Source of the DNA: Siphonodentalium dalli
Taxonomy: Eukaryota > Mollusca > Scaphopoda > Gadilida > Siphonodentaliidae
Assembly (NCBI GenBank): GCA_032622095.1
Contig: CP136066.1
Location: forward strand, 197,522,816-197,586,815
Direction: 5' to 3'
Length of the DNA: 64,000 nt
In this document: positions 11,587 through 23,440 of the stretch, piece after piece
Numbering within the stretch: the first letter of the stretch is position 1
Layout of the letters: each line of letters starts with the position of its first letter
Notes under the pieces: model-generated
Told to the model about the DNA's origin: nothing
The model's database searches: none
What the model saw: only the letters and a program-made list of their open reading frames with translations
Made by a program: the position numbers and the translations under genes

Positions 11587-12618
11587 ATGGCTAAATTAAA
11601 GAAGAAGTCATGGTTAGTTATATTTACCACGCTGTATTTAACTGTGGTGTTCATTCTCGTCCACAACCAAAACTGGACAGTTCAAAATGGCAACATGATA
11701 ATACACTCATCTTTGGTTTCCTTGGAAATAAAACAAAATAAGTCTACGTTGTTGGCATTGATAAGGAAAACCAAACAATACTCCATCGACTACGATACAA
11801 TGATTCACCCACACAGGGTATGCCAAAGAGGACATGCTCCATATTTGTTAATCTTAGTTGCGTCACTTCCGGAAAACAGGCGCTTACGGGACGCTACAAG
11901 AACAACGTGGGGAAGTGTTGTAAATACAGGACAATGGCCGACAAATTCAAGTAGCAAGAAATTACGGGGAAAATTAGAAATAGTATTTTTGTTCGGTAGA
12001 ACCAACGACACAAAAAAACAACGAGATCTGCAACAAGAATCTATAGAACATGGAGATATACTACAAGTTGACTACACAGATTCATATTGGAATTTAAGCA
12101 GAAAAGTTTTAACAGGATTCAGATGGATGTCACGTGACTGTCACCTCGCTCAATATGTGATGAAAATCGACGAGGACACTTTCATCAATGTCCCAATGCT
12201 TTTGTATTTCATGAGGATTAACGATATGACCAAAAGTATTTTCGGATTAGTTCAACCACATAGTCTTGTAGCACGTAGTGGAAAGTTCAAGGTTGCTCAC
12301 AATGACTACCCTCTTCCTCATTATCCGCCCTACTGTTCTGGAAACCTCTATGTCATGCCTACTGGTCTTGCGAAATCCATTCTGTTCCTATCGGAATATG
12401 TGCCGTATGTGGGTATGGAAGACGCTTACATAACTGGGATTCTAGCATATATGTTTAATGTGGGTCACGTGTCAGTCGATATTAACTTGTATGACGCATG
12501 GAAAGCGCCTGATCCGTGTGATTTTTCGCGTAACCTCAAAATGTACGGACAGCAGATTTTTGACGAACTGTCTCATGATATATGGCGGACCTTAAATGAT
12601 CAATCACTGTGTGCTTAA
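11587..12618 (+). CDS. Beta-1,3-galactosyltransferase-like protein (GT31), copy 1
   Basis: A 343-residue type II membrane glycosyltransferase expected to act in the Golgi, transferring a sugar (galactose or GlcNAc) from a UDP donor in a beta-1,3 linkage. Seen: a short basic N-terminus (MAKLKKKSW), one signal-anchor helix (residues about 9-26), a stem with N-glycosylation sequons, then the GT31 core with RDATRTTWG, EIVFLFGR, a metal-binding DED at residues 195-197 (KIDEDTFIN) and the conserved ED near residues 278-279 (GMEDAYITGI). Length and motif order are normal for the family, so it looks intact in one coding exon. A 3' splice site and short leader (ttactttcag then atgactgcag, about 11264) match the other copy at 44380. 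Here about 270 bp separate the leader from the start codon. The acceptor specificity cannot be read from sequence. Confidence 0.92.
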   Translation: MAKLKKKSWLVIFTTLYLTVVFILVHNQNWTVQNGNMIIHSSLVSLEIKQNKSTLLALIRKTKQYSIDYDTMIHPHRVCQRGHAPYLLILVASLPENRRLRDATRTTWGSVVNTGQWPTNSSSKKLRGKLEIVFLFGRTNDTKKQRDLQQESIEHGDILQVDYTDSYWNLSRKVLTGFRWMSRDCHLAQYVMKIDEDTFINVPMLLYFMRINDMTKSIFGLVQPHSLVARSGKFKVAHNDYPLPHYPPYCSGNLYVMPTGLAKSILFLSEYVPYVGMEDAYITGILAYMFNVGHVSVDINLYDAWKAPDPCDFSRNLKMYGQQIFDELSHDIWRTLNDQSLCA

Positions 12619-13189
12619 CATTGGACGACAACAGATAGGGATTATTTTCTTACGGTGATCTTATAAGATGCATGTACGCGCCTGGTGCCCGCCCTCGCTA
12701 TACACGGACCTTACACGCCGTTCCTATATACATGTGCATCTGCTTTACGTCATGGTAGACCAGAGACAAGTAGAACTGTAGCATTTCACCCGATTTACCA
12801 TCGCTCGGAAACTGACAATATTTCCGAAAATCGTTATTGTCCGAGTTGGCATGACTTAGATTGGCATGACTTAGATGTAAACAATCTCCAATTGTGAAGA
12901 AAATTTACCCCCACCAATCTGTCTTATATAAAAATCACGATATAATCAATTAAGGTATCTCCCACTCAACGACAAATTATCGGATTTCAATTTATTTACG
13001 CATACAAGTCAACACATCGTCAGTAAAATGTTTTATAGCGACGAAATTAGTGGGTAATTAAAAAATATTTAAAGTTTGCGCTGTCATTCGTGACCTCCTC
13101 AATCCCAACGCATATAGAACATGACCCGACCTGGATAATGAATCTGAGTGCGCTGATTGGCTAGAATAAACATGCACGTCGGTGGTGGT
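12619..13189. other. 3' flank of the GT31 gene, unassigned
   Basis: No gene or repeat recognised. An open frame at 12685-12897 shows no family resemblance. Confidence 0.4.
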
Positions 13190-13630
13190 TAAATACACTC
13201 CGTCCGATCAGACGGTCCCCATATCATCAAGATACAACAACAACAACAATATTTCTTCAAAATAAGCTTTAGTTATCAGAATCGATTTATTGCAACGAAA
13301 TAATGCTAACCACTGTCAACTATGGTATAAAATTTCCCAAAACTTGTTATTTATTAACTTTTTATTCAAAAAAATATGCCCGTATTATCACTTACCACTT
13401 GATTATAGAGATATCCATTTTCATCCGCAATTTTGTCCGAGATCTTCCGTTTGAACAAGTGTTATGGGCCACATATTATTAGACATCTCCGAGAAAAAAC
13501 AAACTTCAAAAATCGATATCTGATCACTCTGAGCTTTGATGGGTGGGTTCCTCGGCTCGAATCAAATATTTTTTACCCCCGAAGCCAAAGAAATAGTAAT
13601 TTAGGAGCGTCTGATCGGATTGAGTACCTT
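13190..13630. repeat. Interspersed repeat, copy 1
   Basis: Diverged match to 35100-35525: shared segments include ccatatcatca, ttagttatcagaatc, aaccactgtcaact, aaatcgatatctg and agtaatttaggagcg in the same order. The second copy lies inside an intron of the P-type transposase. No coding capacity or termini identified. Confidence 0.75.
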
Positions 13631-13689
13631 TAATGCGCTGCGAAACAGTCCAATCGACAGAGCTCACACACACGTGTTCTTCTATTCAG

Positions 13690-14280
13690 GAAATCTATCA
13701 ATACAGATCAATTGGGAATCTTGGAATTCCGATAATGTTATCCCGATTTTCAAATAAAGATGATTCCGCTAACGCCAAAATTCCCTCGTACCATGCCTAA
13801 CCAACATCTTTGAGAAAGTGATTTTGAAACAGATTAGTAAATTTTCATCGAAAATGAACTCCTAAATTTAATCAATCTTGTTTTCGCACATGTCATCTAA
13901 CAACATACCAGCTTTGTTATAACCTCTGCCAATCCCTTAATATCTAAATGCTCTATATTTTGTGATACCTGTATCCAAAGTATTTTGAAAGGGTTTGGCA
14001 CAGGGGACTGATGCATAATGTTGAATGCTTATGGATTGGAAGGAAACATTTTATGTTTGATAGTGGAAAAACTAGATAACTGGACGCAGAGAGTCCTAAT
14101 CGATTATACTTTTTTTTCAAAATATGATGTCATCCTATCAGCAGAACCACAAGGATCGATCGACCTATGTAGCTGTGGCCGTTTTTGTTCTCCTTGTTTA
14201 TATAACTTATTTACTTATTTGCCCGATGGTGCTGAATCGGTAACGAGAATGTGTGCGGATGAGACCAGTTCCCTTTGATA
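13690..14280 (+). pseudogene. LINE reverse-transcriptase remnant
   Basis: Plus-strand fragments in shifting frames resemble a non-LTR RT: a decayed IPIFK..NYRPISLTS block at about 13730-13810, then FERVWHRGL-like residues near 13985, GLEGNILC, a basepaired GVPQGSILG-like AEPQGSID near 14140-14165, and a mutated catalytic motif (MCADETSSL in place of the usual F/YADDTSL) near 14252-14275. The loss of the second catalytic Asp context and many stops make it inactive. Confidence 0.75.
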
Positions 14281-14947
14281 TTAATATACCTGAACATACT
14301 ATATATGAATAGTTATCCAGATAAAATTACAGCGTGGTCTCGTGACTGACTGGTCGGCTTTAAGCCAATTAAAACGTTTCTCATTAGTTGCACCATCGAC
14401 TGAAAACCCGAACCTCAGTTTCGTGGGCCCACTTAATTGTCTTGTCACCGATTATTTTTGTATAGTGCCTTGATATACGGTTTTAATAACAATATATGCC
14501 ATAAAATATGATTAAAATACTATAATTCATCACAATTTGAAACGTATGTGTCTCAGAATGTGCCCCTAGAGAAATAGAAAGTAGCTGGAATCATGGAAAG
14601 ATTACCCCCGTTATGTCTCCCAGACTGCAACATAATGGGAATAACTCTATTTTTAGGATAGAGAGTTATTCCCCTCCATTGGAAATAATACACTTTGCAC
14701 CACAATCCAGAAGAAACTTAAGCACAATAACACATAGTTAACTCAACAAAAATAACATGTTCACAGATTATTACACCGGATAAGTTGATAATACAATGTG
14801 TTGGAGCTTTCTGTTTCAAATGGTATATAATATGGCATATATTTTATATAATGTGAATTGGGGGTTCGAAAATTAAGTGGGCCCTTAAATTGACTTCGTG
14901 TAAACACATATGTCCCGAACTCTGATCATATCGCAAATTTACAAAAC
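14281..14947. other. Unassigned sequence with small hairpin
   Basis: Contains a short stem-loop gggaataactct...agagttattccc at about 14636-14672 and a 14-bp inverted pair gggcccacttaatt (about 14427 and 14870), so a small MITE remnant is possible. Otherwise nothing recognised. Confidence 0.45.
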
Positions 14948-15360
14948 GTTATCACATTCATCATTGTTCATTTCATATGAATATGCATGTTTATATATAT
15001 ATATACAGCAATAATCAAATTAGATTACACAATAATAGGCGATAAACGTAACAAGTAAGATAATTATATGTGTTCACCCATAACAATAAATGATTTCGCT
15101 CATATAGAATAGGACACATTCTTAAAGGCACACCTTAGGAATATGAATAGTCTTTTTTATGAAGCTCATATTTTGAAGAGATAGGAGACCATGGAACTTC
15201 TCTCTCGTAGGGTTCTTTCAAATGTATTCAGGGATATATCGTTTTCTGATTTCATCAATATGTCAGAGCTCGACATGTTATTTCTATCTCGATGCAAGGG
15301 GAACAACTCTATCTCCAATTTTTTTTATTTTGCTGCATTTTAGATATATATATAATTTAA
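14948..15360 (-). pseudogene. LINE 3'-end fragment with internal deletion (copy C)
   Basis: Matches 22015-22320 plus 22795-22880 in the same orientation, but lacks the about 480 bp between them. In the other copy that segment is continuous coding sequence for the LINE C-terminus, so this copy has lost it. The shared 3' terminus is the gaacaatgatgaatgtgat stretch near 14950. Confidence 0.75.
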
Positions 15361-15996
15361 CGCTCATATTGAATGCTCTATTAACATAATTACAACTCTA
15401 ATTGTTCCAGCAATGGTCATTGGTGGAATAAAGTTCCCAAATTAAAGGCCCATTTATTGTTCGAATCTGGATTATACTGCCAGTGTATTATTCTGATTTA
15501 CTTATTGCAAAAGTCACATAACAGTGAAACAAGCAAAACGTATATACATTTATTATACGCCCAATAGTGAATTATAGAAAAAAACGCGTTTAGATAAATA
15601 TCGATATCACCCAGAAGGGGATATAGAAGAATATACTTTCACACTAGCTTGCGCGTGCAACCGATTCACTTGCGATTACCAATACTGTTTCCGGTTTGTA
15701 CTATTGAAGAAGGTCAAAGTGAAAGAATCCATTGTAATATTCTAAATTATATTATATTCACTGATACAGTTATAATTAAAATCTATTTTATGTTGAAATT
15801 CGACATATTTATGGCGGAAATAAAGGGAAGAATACGGGAACTATATTTTTATATTCTGCGGATGGTGAAGTAGCATTGTGAGAACAGGCATCGATCAGCT
15901 GATAGCTTCAAAAATTATGCATCGATTGAAGACGTTTGTGATATCATTTAACGTCGTAAGTGGTGAATTTCTTTGGAAATGCGTATAATAAAAAGA
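15361..15996. other. Unassigned AT-rich sequence
   Basis: No recognisable gene or repeat. Confidence 0.4.
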
Positions 15997-16152
15997 ATAT
16001 CTAGTGGTTTTTTTAGTGGATACCGAAAAATACGTCATTCGTGACCGCGACAAATGTTTATTTTCGTTCGCGGCAAGCCGCTCGCGAAAATAAACATTTG
16101 TCTCGCTCACTCATGACATATTTTTCGGTATCCACTCAAAAACACTAGATAT
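15997..16152. mobile_element. Hairpin (near-palindromic) element, 156 bp
   Basis: Almost the whole segment folds on itself. Left arm atatctagtg...agtggataccgaaaaatacg...gacaaatgtttattttcg pairs with cgaaaataaacatttgtc...atttttcggtatccact...cactagatat, with the turn at the gcggcaagccgc centre (about 16074-16085). It has no coding capacity. It resembles, in architecture only, the hairpins at 48670-48794, 52871-53029 and 59022-59102. Confidence 0.85.
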
Positions 16153-16527
16153 CCTCTATGTACACTATGTACACAACTTTGGATATCTTCAATCAGTTTA
16201 TTTCTCATAAACCTATACATACATAGGTATGGAGATAATAACAATTTAAATATATACGATATGTACATAAACATGTGAGCTTCCGGGTGACAAATGTTGT
16301 ATACATGGATTATATTACATAACCTTCATCGCTACATAGATGTATAATACTGTAACATGTATATGAATATTGTAAATATATATAAGCATATACAACTAAA
16401 TAAATTTATTGTATATGCTTACATATACATATTTATAATTATATATCAATAACTATGTGTATGCGTATATCGGTACTGTTCTTGCATAAATTATGATAAT
16501 GCTTGTTTTACTTATTGTCTAGCTGAG

Positions 16528-19500
16528 TTATTCTGTCATTTCTCGATTTACAAGCTTAATAAATTCGCACAACTTGCGGAGATGTGTTACATTGTCGTCG
16601 TTGAGTAAATCACTCATCAATATTGTATTAGGGCGTCGGCCAGTTAACATTGGTAACAATCTGCGCCGGGCGTTGTTCATTTTTGTACATACGAGAAGGT
16701 AGTGAAATTCGTCGCCAATTAACCCTGTATCGCATAACACGCAAGTGCGGTCATTACGTTCGGTATTGTTCCACCGTCCCGTTTCTATTGGTAACTTATG
16801 GTTACTAGTTCGGAATTTGCATAACAGTGTTCGGTTATGGTCGCTAAGTACATCAAGATAGGGTTCAAAATCAGAGTCGTGTTTGAAAATTCGGTATATT
16901 TTACCACGACTTGTGTTGTTCATATCATGTTCCCAAGAATCTCTTTGTTCGGAAATAAGGCAACATTTTAGATATGATACCTGCTTATCTACGTTGGTTG
17001 CATGACCTGCACACCATATATGCGGCAGATTACATTTGTCTATCAACACGTGAATACAACTCAACCAGGGGGAAATGTTTTCATCTGTTCTGACGTCGCA
17101 TAACATTGCCTGCGTTAGATTCAGTAACATTTTTGGAAATCTTTCAGGTTCGCTATTTGTGACTTTGCACCAGTATTTAAACATTCTAGTTTTAATCAAT
17201 ATATTTAAAGGCAATTTCCCACTTTCGCCATATATCATAAAATTTGGGGTTGATGGTCGTAGTCGAAGTATGTGCTTTAAAAAAATTTCGTTGGACGCTC
17301 TCCAATAGATCATTATCACCGTATCCCCATACCTCACAGCCATATAGAAGTATTGGTTCAACGTGTGTATCGAATAAGTCAAGTTGATTTCTTATTGAGA
17401 GACAATGTTTGCGGGATTTTCCAATAATGGAATACATGGCCCGTGTGGCTTTATCAACCAACATTTTTTTCGCGGGCATAAAAGATCCAGATTTGGTAAA
17501 CGTTATGCCCAGATAGTTAAAGTTGGTTACTATATCTAGTTTTTGTCCTTTAAATATAAATTTCGTTTTCTTCGAGAGACTGCTCTTTGACATGTTAAGA
17601 ATTTTAGTTTTTTCAACATTGACTGTTAGTTTCCATTTGTCGCAATATTTTTCAAACTGGTCTAATTGTGATTGTAGTGATTTAGGGGTATCTGTCATGA
17701 TAACTGTATCATCGGCATAAAGAATCATAAAGATTTTCAAATAGCAATCTAATCTACTTTCAATTTCGTTGTTCACTTTTCGTAAACCAATCAAGTTATC
17801 TTTTTCAAGGAATTGTTGCAGGTCATTAACATATAATGAAAACAGAAGGGGAGATAAGTTTTCACCTTGTCTAACTCCTTCAAAACAAGGGAAGTAAGAT
17901 GTTGTGGTGGTATTTAATTGTACACAAGACTTGACGTGTTGGTACATATTAACAATCACTCTGAGTATCTTGCCGTTAATTCCAGATTGTAACAATTTGT
18001 ACCACAAACCCTGTCTCCACACGGTATCAAACGCCTTCTTAAAGTCAATGAAGGCACATAGTAATTTCTTATTCAAAAGTCTGCTTATTTCTGACAATAA
18101 AGTCAGTATCAACATGTTGTCGACAGTTGAATAGTTCTTTCTAAATCCGGCTTGGTTTTCTGAAATTATACTGTGACTTTCTACGAATGCATTCAGTCGG
18201 TTAGAAAGGACTTTCGTGAATAGTTTGCCCAAACAGCTGAGTATTGTTATCGGCCTATAATTATTCGGGTCGCTAGGATCTCCCTTATTCTTAAATATAG
18301 GAATAATCGTTCCCAGTACCCATTCTTCGGGAATAAATCCAGTGTCTAAAATAACATTAAATAGTGTATGGTATATCCCCATCATAGCACACGCTGAATT
18401 TTTTATGTATTCATTCAATATTAAGTCGTGTCCTGATGACTTACTATTTTTCAAACTATTTATGGCTTGAGTGATCTCTTCGCACTTGATGGGCATATTG
18501 ATTTCCATATTCTCGTTTTCGTCGAAATTATTAGCAATGAATCTACTTATAGAGGGGTCGTCTTCATGTGAGGTGGAGTTGATCGTTCGGAAGTGATCAG
18601 CGAGAACACCAATGTCAACGCTCAGTTTGGGGCTATGGGTGGGGTCTCTAAGCTTTCTCCAAAATTCGCTGGGATTACGACGTTTCAATTGGGACATTTC
18701 GTGTGATATTAACTCTCTATGTGTTGTAATAGCTTTGTCCATCTCGTGTTTATATGCGCGCGATGTGTGTCTCATTTCAATTTTTGAGTAATAATCTAGG
18801 CGAGATTTATAAGCGCGTGATGCTTTTCGGTGTGCTTTACGTGCAATTCGACATGTATCATTGAACCATGGCTTGTTTTTCGAAGCTGGTTCCTTCTTAA
18901 CTTTGTGCGAACGCGTTCCTAGAGCAACTTTAGCTGCAGTGACTACTATGCAAGCTATATTACGAACTATCGAGTTAATCTGATCAGGACCTACTTTCGC
19001 GCATGTAGATGAACTATATGAATTCAGAGTACTGTTAATTTTACAAAGTTTATCGTAATCAATATTTGCTAAGAAATCCGGACATTTGTTTTGGTCCCAT
19101 TTTCTTATGTAAGTGTAATTTACAGGTAGAACATCATTATTATGAACAACTTGGTGTGCACGTGGAGGCTGCTGGCAATTGAGCTCAGTAACAATTGGGG
19201 AGTGGATATCTGAAAATAGATGGCTGAATTGGAGAACTTCAAATTGACTCACTAATGGAAGTGCTGCTGCCGAGCAAATAGTATAATCAACAACAGAGGA
19301 GTCGCGGCATGTTAATGCCCCAACTCCTCTATCACTACCCACTCGACCATTAAGAATGAGAAAGCCATTCAGCTTACAAAAGTTCAACAGTAGACTACCG
19401 TAGCTGTTGTGTGATCGGTCTTGATTATCTCTAAGCAGGGGGGTACTTGTAAGCTGTAGGAAGAATAGCTGTTCTGTGTTCAAACTAAAACAAATATCTT

Positions 19501-20041
19501 GATCAATTGTGAATGAATCGTCATCAGCATCAGCAATGCTAACATCCAATTCGGATGCCGTTCGTGCATTAAAATCACCTGTTATCAGTATGTGATTAGT
19601 TCGGTTTGAGAGGGATAAATATTCGCTCTCTATTTCGGTGAGTGCATCTTTTGAAGTGCATCCGGTGGTACATATGTCGCTCCTATAATAACATGGAGAT
19701 TATATGATTGGTTCTGTTTTTTAATCTCTATCCAATTAACGAATTTCGATTTTGTATTTATGATTTTGGAAAAGTTCACCAATTCATTTATTATTCCTAT
19801 TACAATTCCACCTGATCTGATTTTGCTAAGTTTCGTTCTATTTTTCATGAAAAAGGTGAACCCAGGTAGTTCCAGCTTATCGCAGTCGTCCGTTTTTGTA
19901 TCCGAAAAGCATAGTAAATCATGTAAATTGCACAAGTCTTGGAACTCTGGATATTTAAGTCTTTTTCGGAGACCACATACGTTCAGTGTTAATACTTTCA
20001 ATTTATACGAAGAAATATCGTCACCTGTTTCAGTGTCCTTA
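16528..20041 (-). pseudogene. Non-LTR retrotransposon ORF (endonuclease-RT-C-terminal zinc motif), frameshifted
   Basis: Main body of a LINE polyprotein. From the 5' side: APE-type endonuclease starting LKVLTLNVCGLR (about 19990), with GDFNART near 19580 and DIHSPIV near 19205. Then a basic linker, then the reverse transcriptase with IIPIFKNKGD, NNYRPITILS, ENQAGFRKNYST, FIDFKKAFDTVWR, GVRQGENLSPLLF and the catalytic YADD at 17708-17719. Last comes a C-terminal CVLCDTG...DEFHYLLVC Cys/His motif near 16700. Two frame breaks are visible: one about 19650 in the endonuclease, one at an A/T run near 17280 after the RT. Otherwise long frames are open (2.3 kb), so it is young. The 5' continuation is at 21524-22029. 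Motifs place it in the broad CR1/Jockey/I-like assemblage, not more finely. Confidence 0.9.
20039..20041. repeat. TTA target duplication, left copy
   Basis: TTA precedes the inverted end at 20042 and recurs at 21524-21526. A 3-bp TTA/TAA duplication is the signature of PIF/Harbinger-type insertion. Confidence 0.75.
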
Positions 20042-21523
20042 GGGCGCGTACACATGGCCAGCAAGAAAATATCAGGTATGCCCCATGTGACTTACTTGAC
20101 CAATGAAATAAATAATACCGGAAAATATCAGACGACCACAGCGCGCTGATATTTTATCGCCAATTGGTGATATGTGTTCACCTTGACAGGTGGCCATCGG
20201 TATCCGTTAACTAATCTCGCGGGGATTGATCGTAACAATTCAAACGCTCGAGTTATGATCCATCAATAGTATCTTCTGTTTCAACATACTACGTATTTCC
20301 ATGTTATATTGGTTGTCAGAACCGCTGATGTATTATATATATACATGTATATACGTGTGTGCAGAGACGTGGCGACAGGGTGGTGGTGTTGGGGTGTCTC
20401 ACCCCCCAACTTTCGTCAAATTTTTCAACAAATGTAAATTTCATACCTGCCAAAAAATTAGTTTGTAATTTCACACCAACAATAGTTTGAAAATGTTCTT
20501 GTAGTTTGATTTTCCAAAAATTTCTTGGGGGAAATTAATTGTTTTTGGACCAATATTTGCATATTTTCCTATTTTTGGTAAAAAAAAATATGGTCTGAAA
20601 TGGTTATCAGTTGGAAACTTTCCAACCTCAGGGGGGGGGGGGGTGACAGGTTGGAAATTTCCAACACTTGGAAAGCTTGTGTCCTGGTCCCTCCCCCGTG
20701 GCCAGTCAAAAGTAAAAAAAAATGCTAGTTAATTTAAGAAAACAATATTGTCATACATTTGGTCAGCATTATCATTGGAATTGTCATCAGTTGTAAATTT
20801 TCCAACCTAAGTGGGGTGTCAGGTTTGAAATTTCCAAATCTAGGAATGCTTGAGGATAGTCTAGATGGTAGGATTTTGCTATTTTCTTGTTAAGATTACA
20901 AAATGTTCGCACACCGGGCCGAACCATGGTCTAATATTACGTCTACGAGCACTGAGGTGCAAGGGGGTGCAATTGGAATTATGGAAAACTTGTGTTTGGT
21001 CTGATTCTCCCCAACGGAAACCCTCTAGCCACGTTCCTGCGTGTATGGGGATGCTTTATATTTGGTACCTCACATGCCTTGATTTAGTTGTTTTACTTTA
21101 ATTTGGACTGTATGTACGTTTCGAATAAGAAATTGTTGGCGCTCCTCGCTCTTCTCGCATGTGGGATGTGATCCAGGGCCGAACCCACCAACGTCTGTTT
21201 AGATGTCCTTTCGTGTGTTCATGAAGAACATATCCCTACTCCAACGACGAGTGCGCGTTCCTTTCTCGTTAAAATAGGTGGCATTTAAAATTTTCCATAA
21301 CACTTTATAACTCTATGAATATTCGATATGGACTATAGGTTGTTTGTCCGCAGTAATTCACTTCAACAAACACGACTAACGCTAGTCACATTGAGCTCAA
21401 TCAACGCCATATAATCCGTCGCTTTCTCACGGGCGTAATCTTTGCAGCAAGAAAATATCAGAGTACAATTGTACCTGATATTTTCTTGCAGATATTTTCT
21501 TGCAGCCTCATGTGTACGCGCCC
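20042..21523. mobile_element. 1482-bp non-autonomous DNA element (PIF/Harbinger-like) inside the LINE
   Basis: Ends are inverted: GGGCGCGTACACATG then GCAAGAAAATATCAGGT, left at 20042-20079, right about 21464-21523 (with one extra copy of the AT-rich motif). The motif gatattttcttgc/gaaaatatcag is repeated several times just inside both ends, as expected for subterminal transposase-binding repeats. TTA flanks both sides. Excising the element plus one TTA joins the LINE frame exactly. The interior has no transposase. It contains pieces of dispersed repeats (ttggaaatttccaac and ccctctagccacg stretches) also found at 55979-56190. Confidence 0.85.
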
Positions 21524-22029
21524 TTATCGGGCAGTGTATATTCTTTCACGCACGTACAATGTGCGCATGTACATGTGTCAGAATGCATGTCATTGAAATC
21601 AAAAATGGTTTCGCGTGCATCCCTAAGAACGTCGGAAACATCATTAAAATCTCGGGGTGTATCACTATTAAAATCGCACAGACCAGCATTTGGCCCAGTC
21701 TTGGCGTAAATAGTACGTGGTGTGTCAACAATAGACAAAGGCACGTTAGTCGGTGAGCTTTGCTTCTGATCGACAGTATTCGCGATCATTGAGGACTCCA
21801 ATTGAGGCCCGAGTGAATAACGGTTAAAATCGGCCAATCGGAGACCGTAATCCAACGGGTGTTTGTTGGTGTCGGTTGCTTCGTGTCGCATAGACACGCC
21901 CCCATTGAAATTAGTAACATCGTGGGACAAACTTTGATTTGAAAGTTCGGGTTCTAATACCAGCAGTGCCTCATTGGAATTTAGGACAGGATGATTCCAT
22001 TGGGGAGGGTTAGATATCACATTCATCAT
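21524..22029 (-). pseudogene. N-terminal part of the interrupted LINE ORF
   Basis: An open frame of about 168 codons on the minus strand ends ...YTLPDK at the TTA/insertion border. Across the insertion the next LINE codons read DTETGDD and lead into the endonuclease. It is acidic and low in recognised motifs, with a small Cys cluster (CTCAHCTC) near 21560 just before the border that may be a zinc-binding element. The apparent first Met (22029) lies in the 3' tail of the adjacent LINE fragment, so the true 5' end may be truncated. Confidence 0.7.
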
Positions 22030-22880
22030 TGTTCATTTCATATACACATGCATGTTTATATATACAGCAGTAATTAAATTAGATTAAAAATTTATAGGCG
22101 ATAAACTTTACAAGTATGATAATTACATGTGTTCACCCATAACAAAAAATGATTTCGCTCATATGGAATAAGACACCTTCTTAAAGGCACACCTGAAGAA
22201 TATGCATAGTCTTTTTATGAGGCTTATATTTTGAAGAGATAGCAGACCATGGAATTTCTCTCTCGTAAGGTTCTTCTAAAAGTTTTCAGGGACAAATTGT
22301 TTTCAGATTTCATCCAAATGACTGCATATAATAACTAAATGGTATTCGTCTCATAAATATTCTCCACATATTTTGCATATCCTATTGTCATTATCATTGG
22401 GAGATTTCTTCCATCCTGCGCATTATATAGGCAGTTTATGCTTTGCAGTTCTGAGCTTCAGGAGGTAGATCGATAGATTAGACGGCAAAATATTCAAATA
22501 ATTTGGATAACCGTAGTCAGTTTTATAAAACTATAAAATTGGGTCATCGATGAAGCAGATGTGTTTGTGTCATCGAGTAGTGCGTCCCAATGACGTTGTT
22601 TGAGAACAGTTTTTGCATTTCTCAGTTGAATAGCGGTCAGACCCGTCTGGGTGGTCCACTTTGATTGCAATTTCAAATCATAAAGACCACTTTTGCAAAA
22701 AAATAACCATTTGGAGTTATTTTTGTCTGCTGTCTTTGAGTTCATCTCTTGAGTCTGATAAATCAAGGTATAAATATTCTTAGCTAACTCAGAGGCGTCA
22801 CTCGATACTAGCTTTGACCAATATGTCAGAGCTCGGCATGTTATTTCTATCTCGACGCAAGGGGAATAACTATATCTCCA
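22030..22880 (-). pseudogene. LINE 3' fragment (copy B): ORF C-terminus plus 3' UTR
   Basis: Continuous minus-strand coding similarity from about 22870 (EIEITCRALTYWSKL) through 22494-22766 to a C-terminal ICKICGEYL.DEYHLVIIC motif near 22330-22390. This is homologous in position to the zinc motif of the LINE at 16700 but clearly a different family. It ends around the gaacaatgatgaatgtgat terminus at about 22020. Scattered stops make it dead. It lies directly 5' of the main LINE, head to tail. Confidence 0.75.
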
Positions 22881-22903
22881 TTTTTTTTAATTTTACTGCA
22901 TTT

Positions 22904-23440
22904 TCTACTATATATTTTGAGAACTCCGTATATAAATATATATATAAATATATATGTGTGTATATATATATATATACTTTCTAGAATCCGAAACGGCTGG
23001 ACCGATTGACCTCAAACTTCCTATCTGATGGTAAAAGCACACGGGATGCGTCGTCGCGGCGTTTTGGAGAAGCTCCGAGCACTCGTTCTCCACACTCAGT
23101 CACAAAAACGGCACCTTGGAGTTAATCGCGTTCATAGTTAAAGAGCGTTCGTATCCGCAGTGTCGTTGATAAAGAGCGTATGCGTGTAATGTGATTCTTA
23201 AGTCTGTGTCCGGGCGTGAGCGTATGTATCCAGACATGAGCGTGTTGTGTGGTTATTACGCACTTAGGGCTTCCTAGGAACGGGGGAGATTTTCATCGGG
23301 TCAGTTTTTCCGAATGATATATATGTGTGTGTCCTTTATAGACTCGAACCGATTGAGCTCAACCTTGCTACCTACGGGAAGTGTCATGGACGGGTTAAAT
23401 TGTGACCCCGACCTGACCTTGACCTTGAAAATGATTTTTT
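22904..23440 (+). mobile_element. Helitron-like element, 5' part
   Basis: Begins TCTACTATATATTTTGAGAA, matching the Helitron-type 5' end at 63571 (minus strand). Homology to 63130-63571 runs through aaagagcgttcgtatccgc, gggaagtgtcatggacggg and gacctgaccttgaccttg. No hairpin-CTAG 3' end follows, and the base before TC is T and not A, so this copy is probably truncated or rearranged. Confidence 0.6.

Noticed and set aside
21508-22029. Independent single-exon host gene of 173 residues
   Set aside because: Its last residues come from the inserted element. Without the insertion it continues in frame into the LINE endonuclease.
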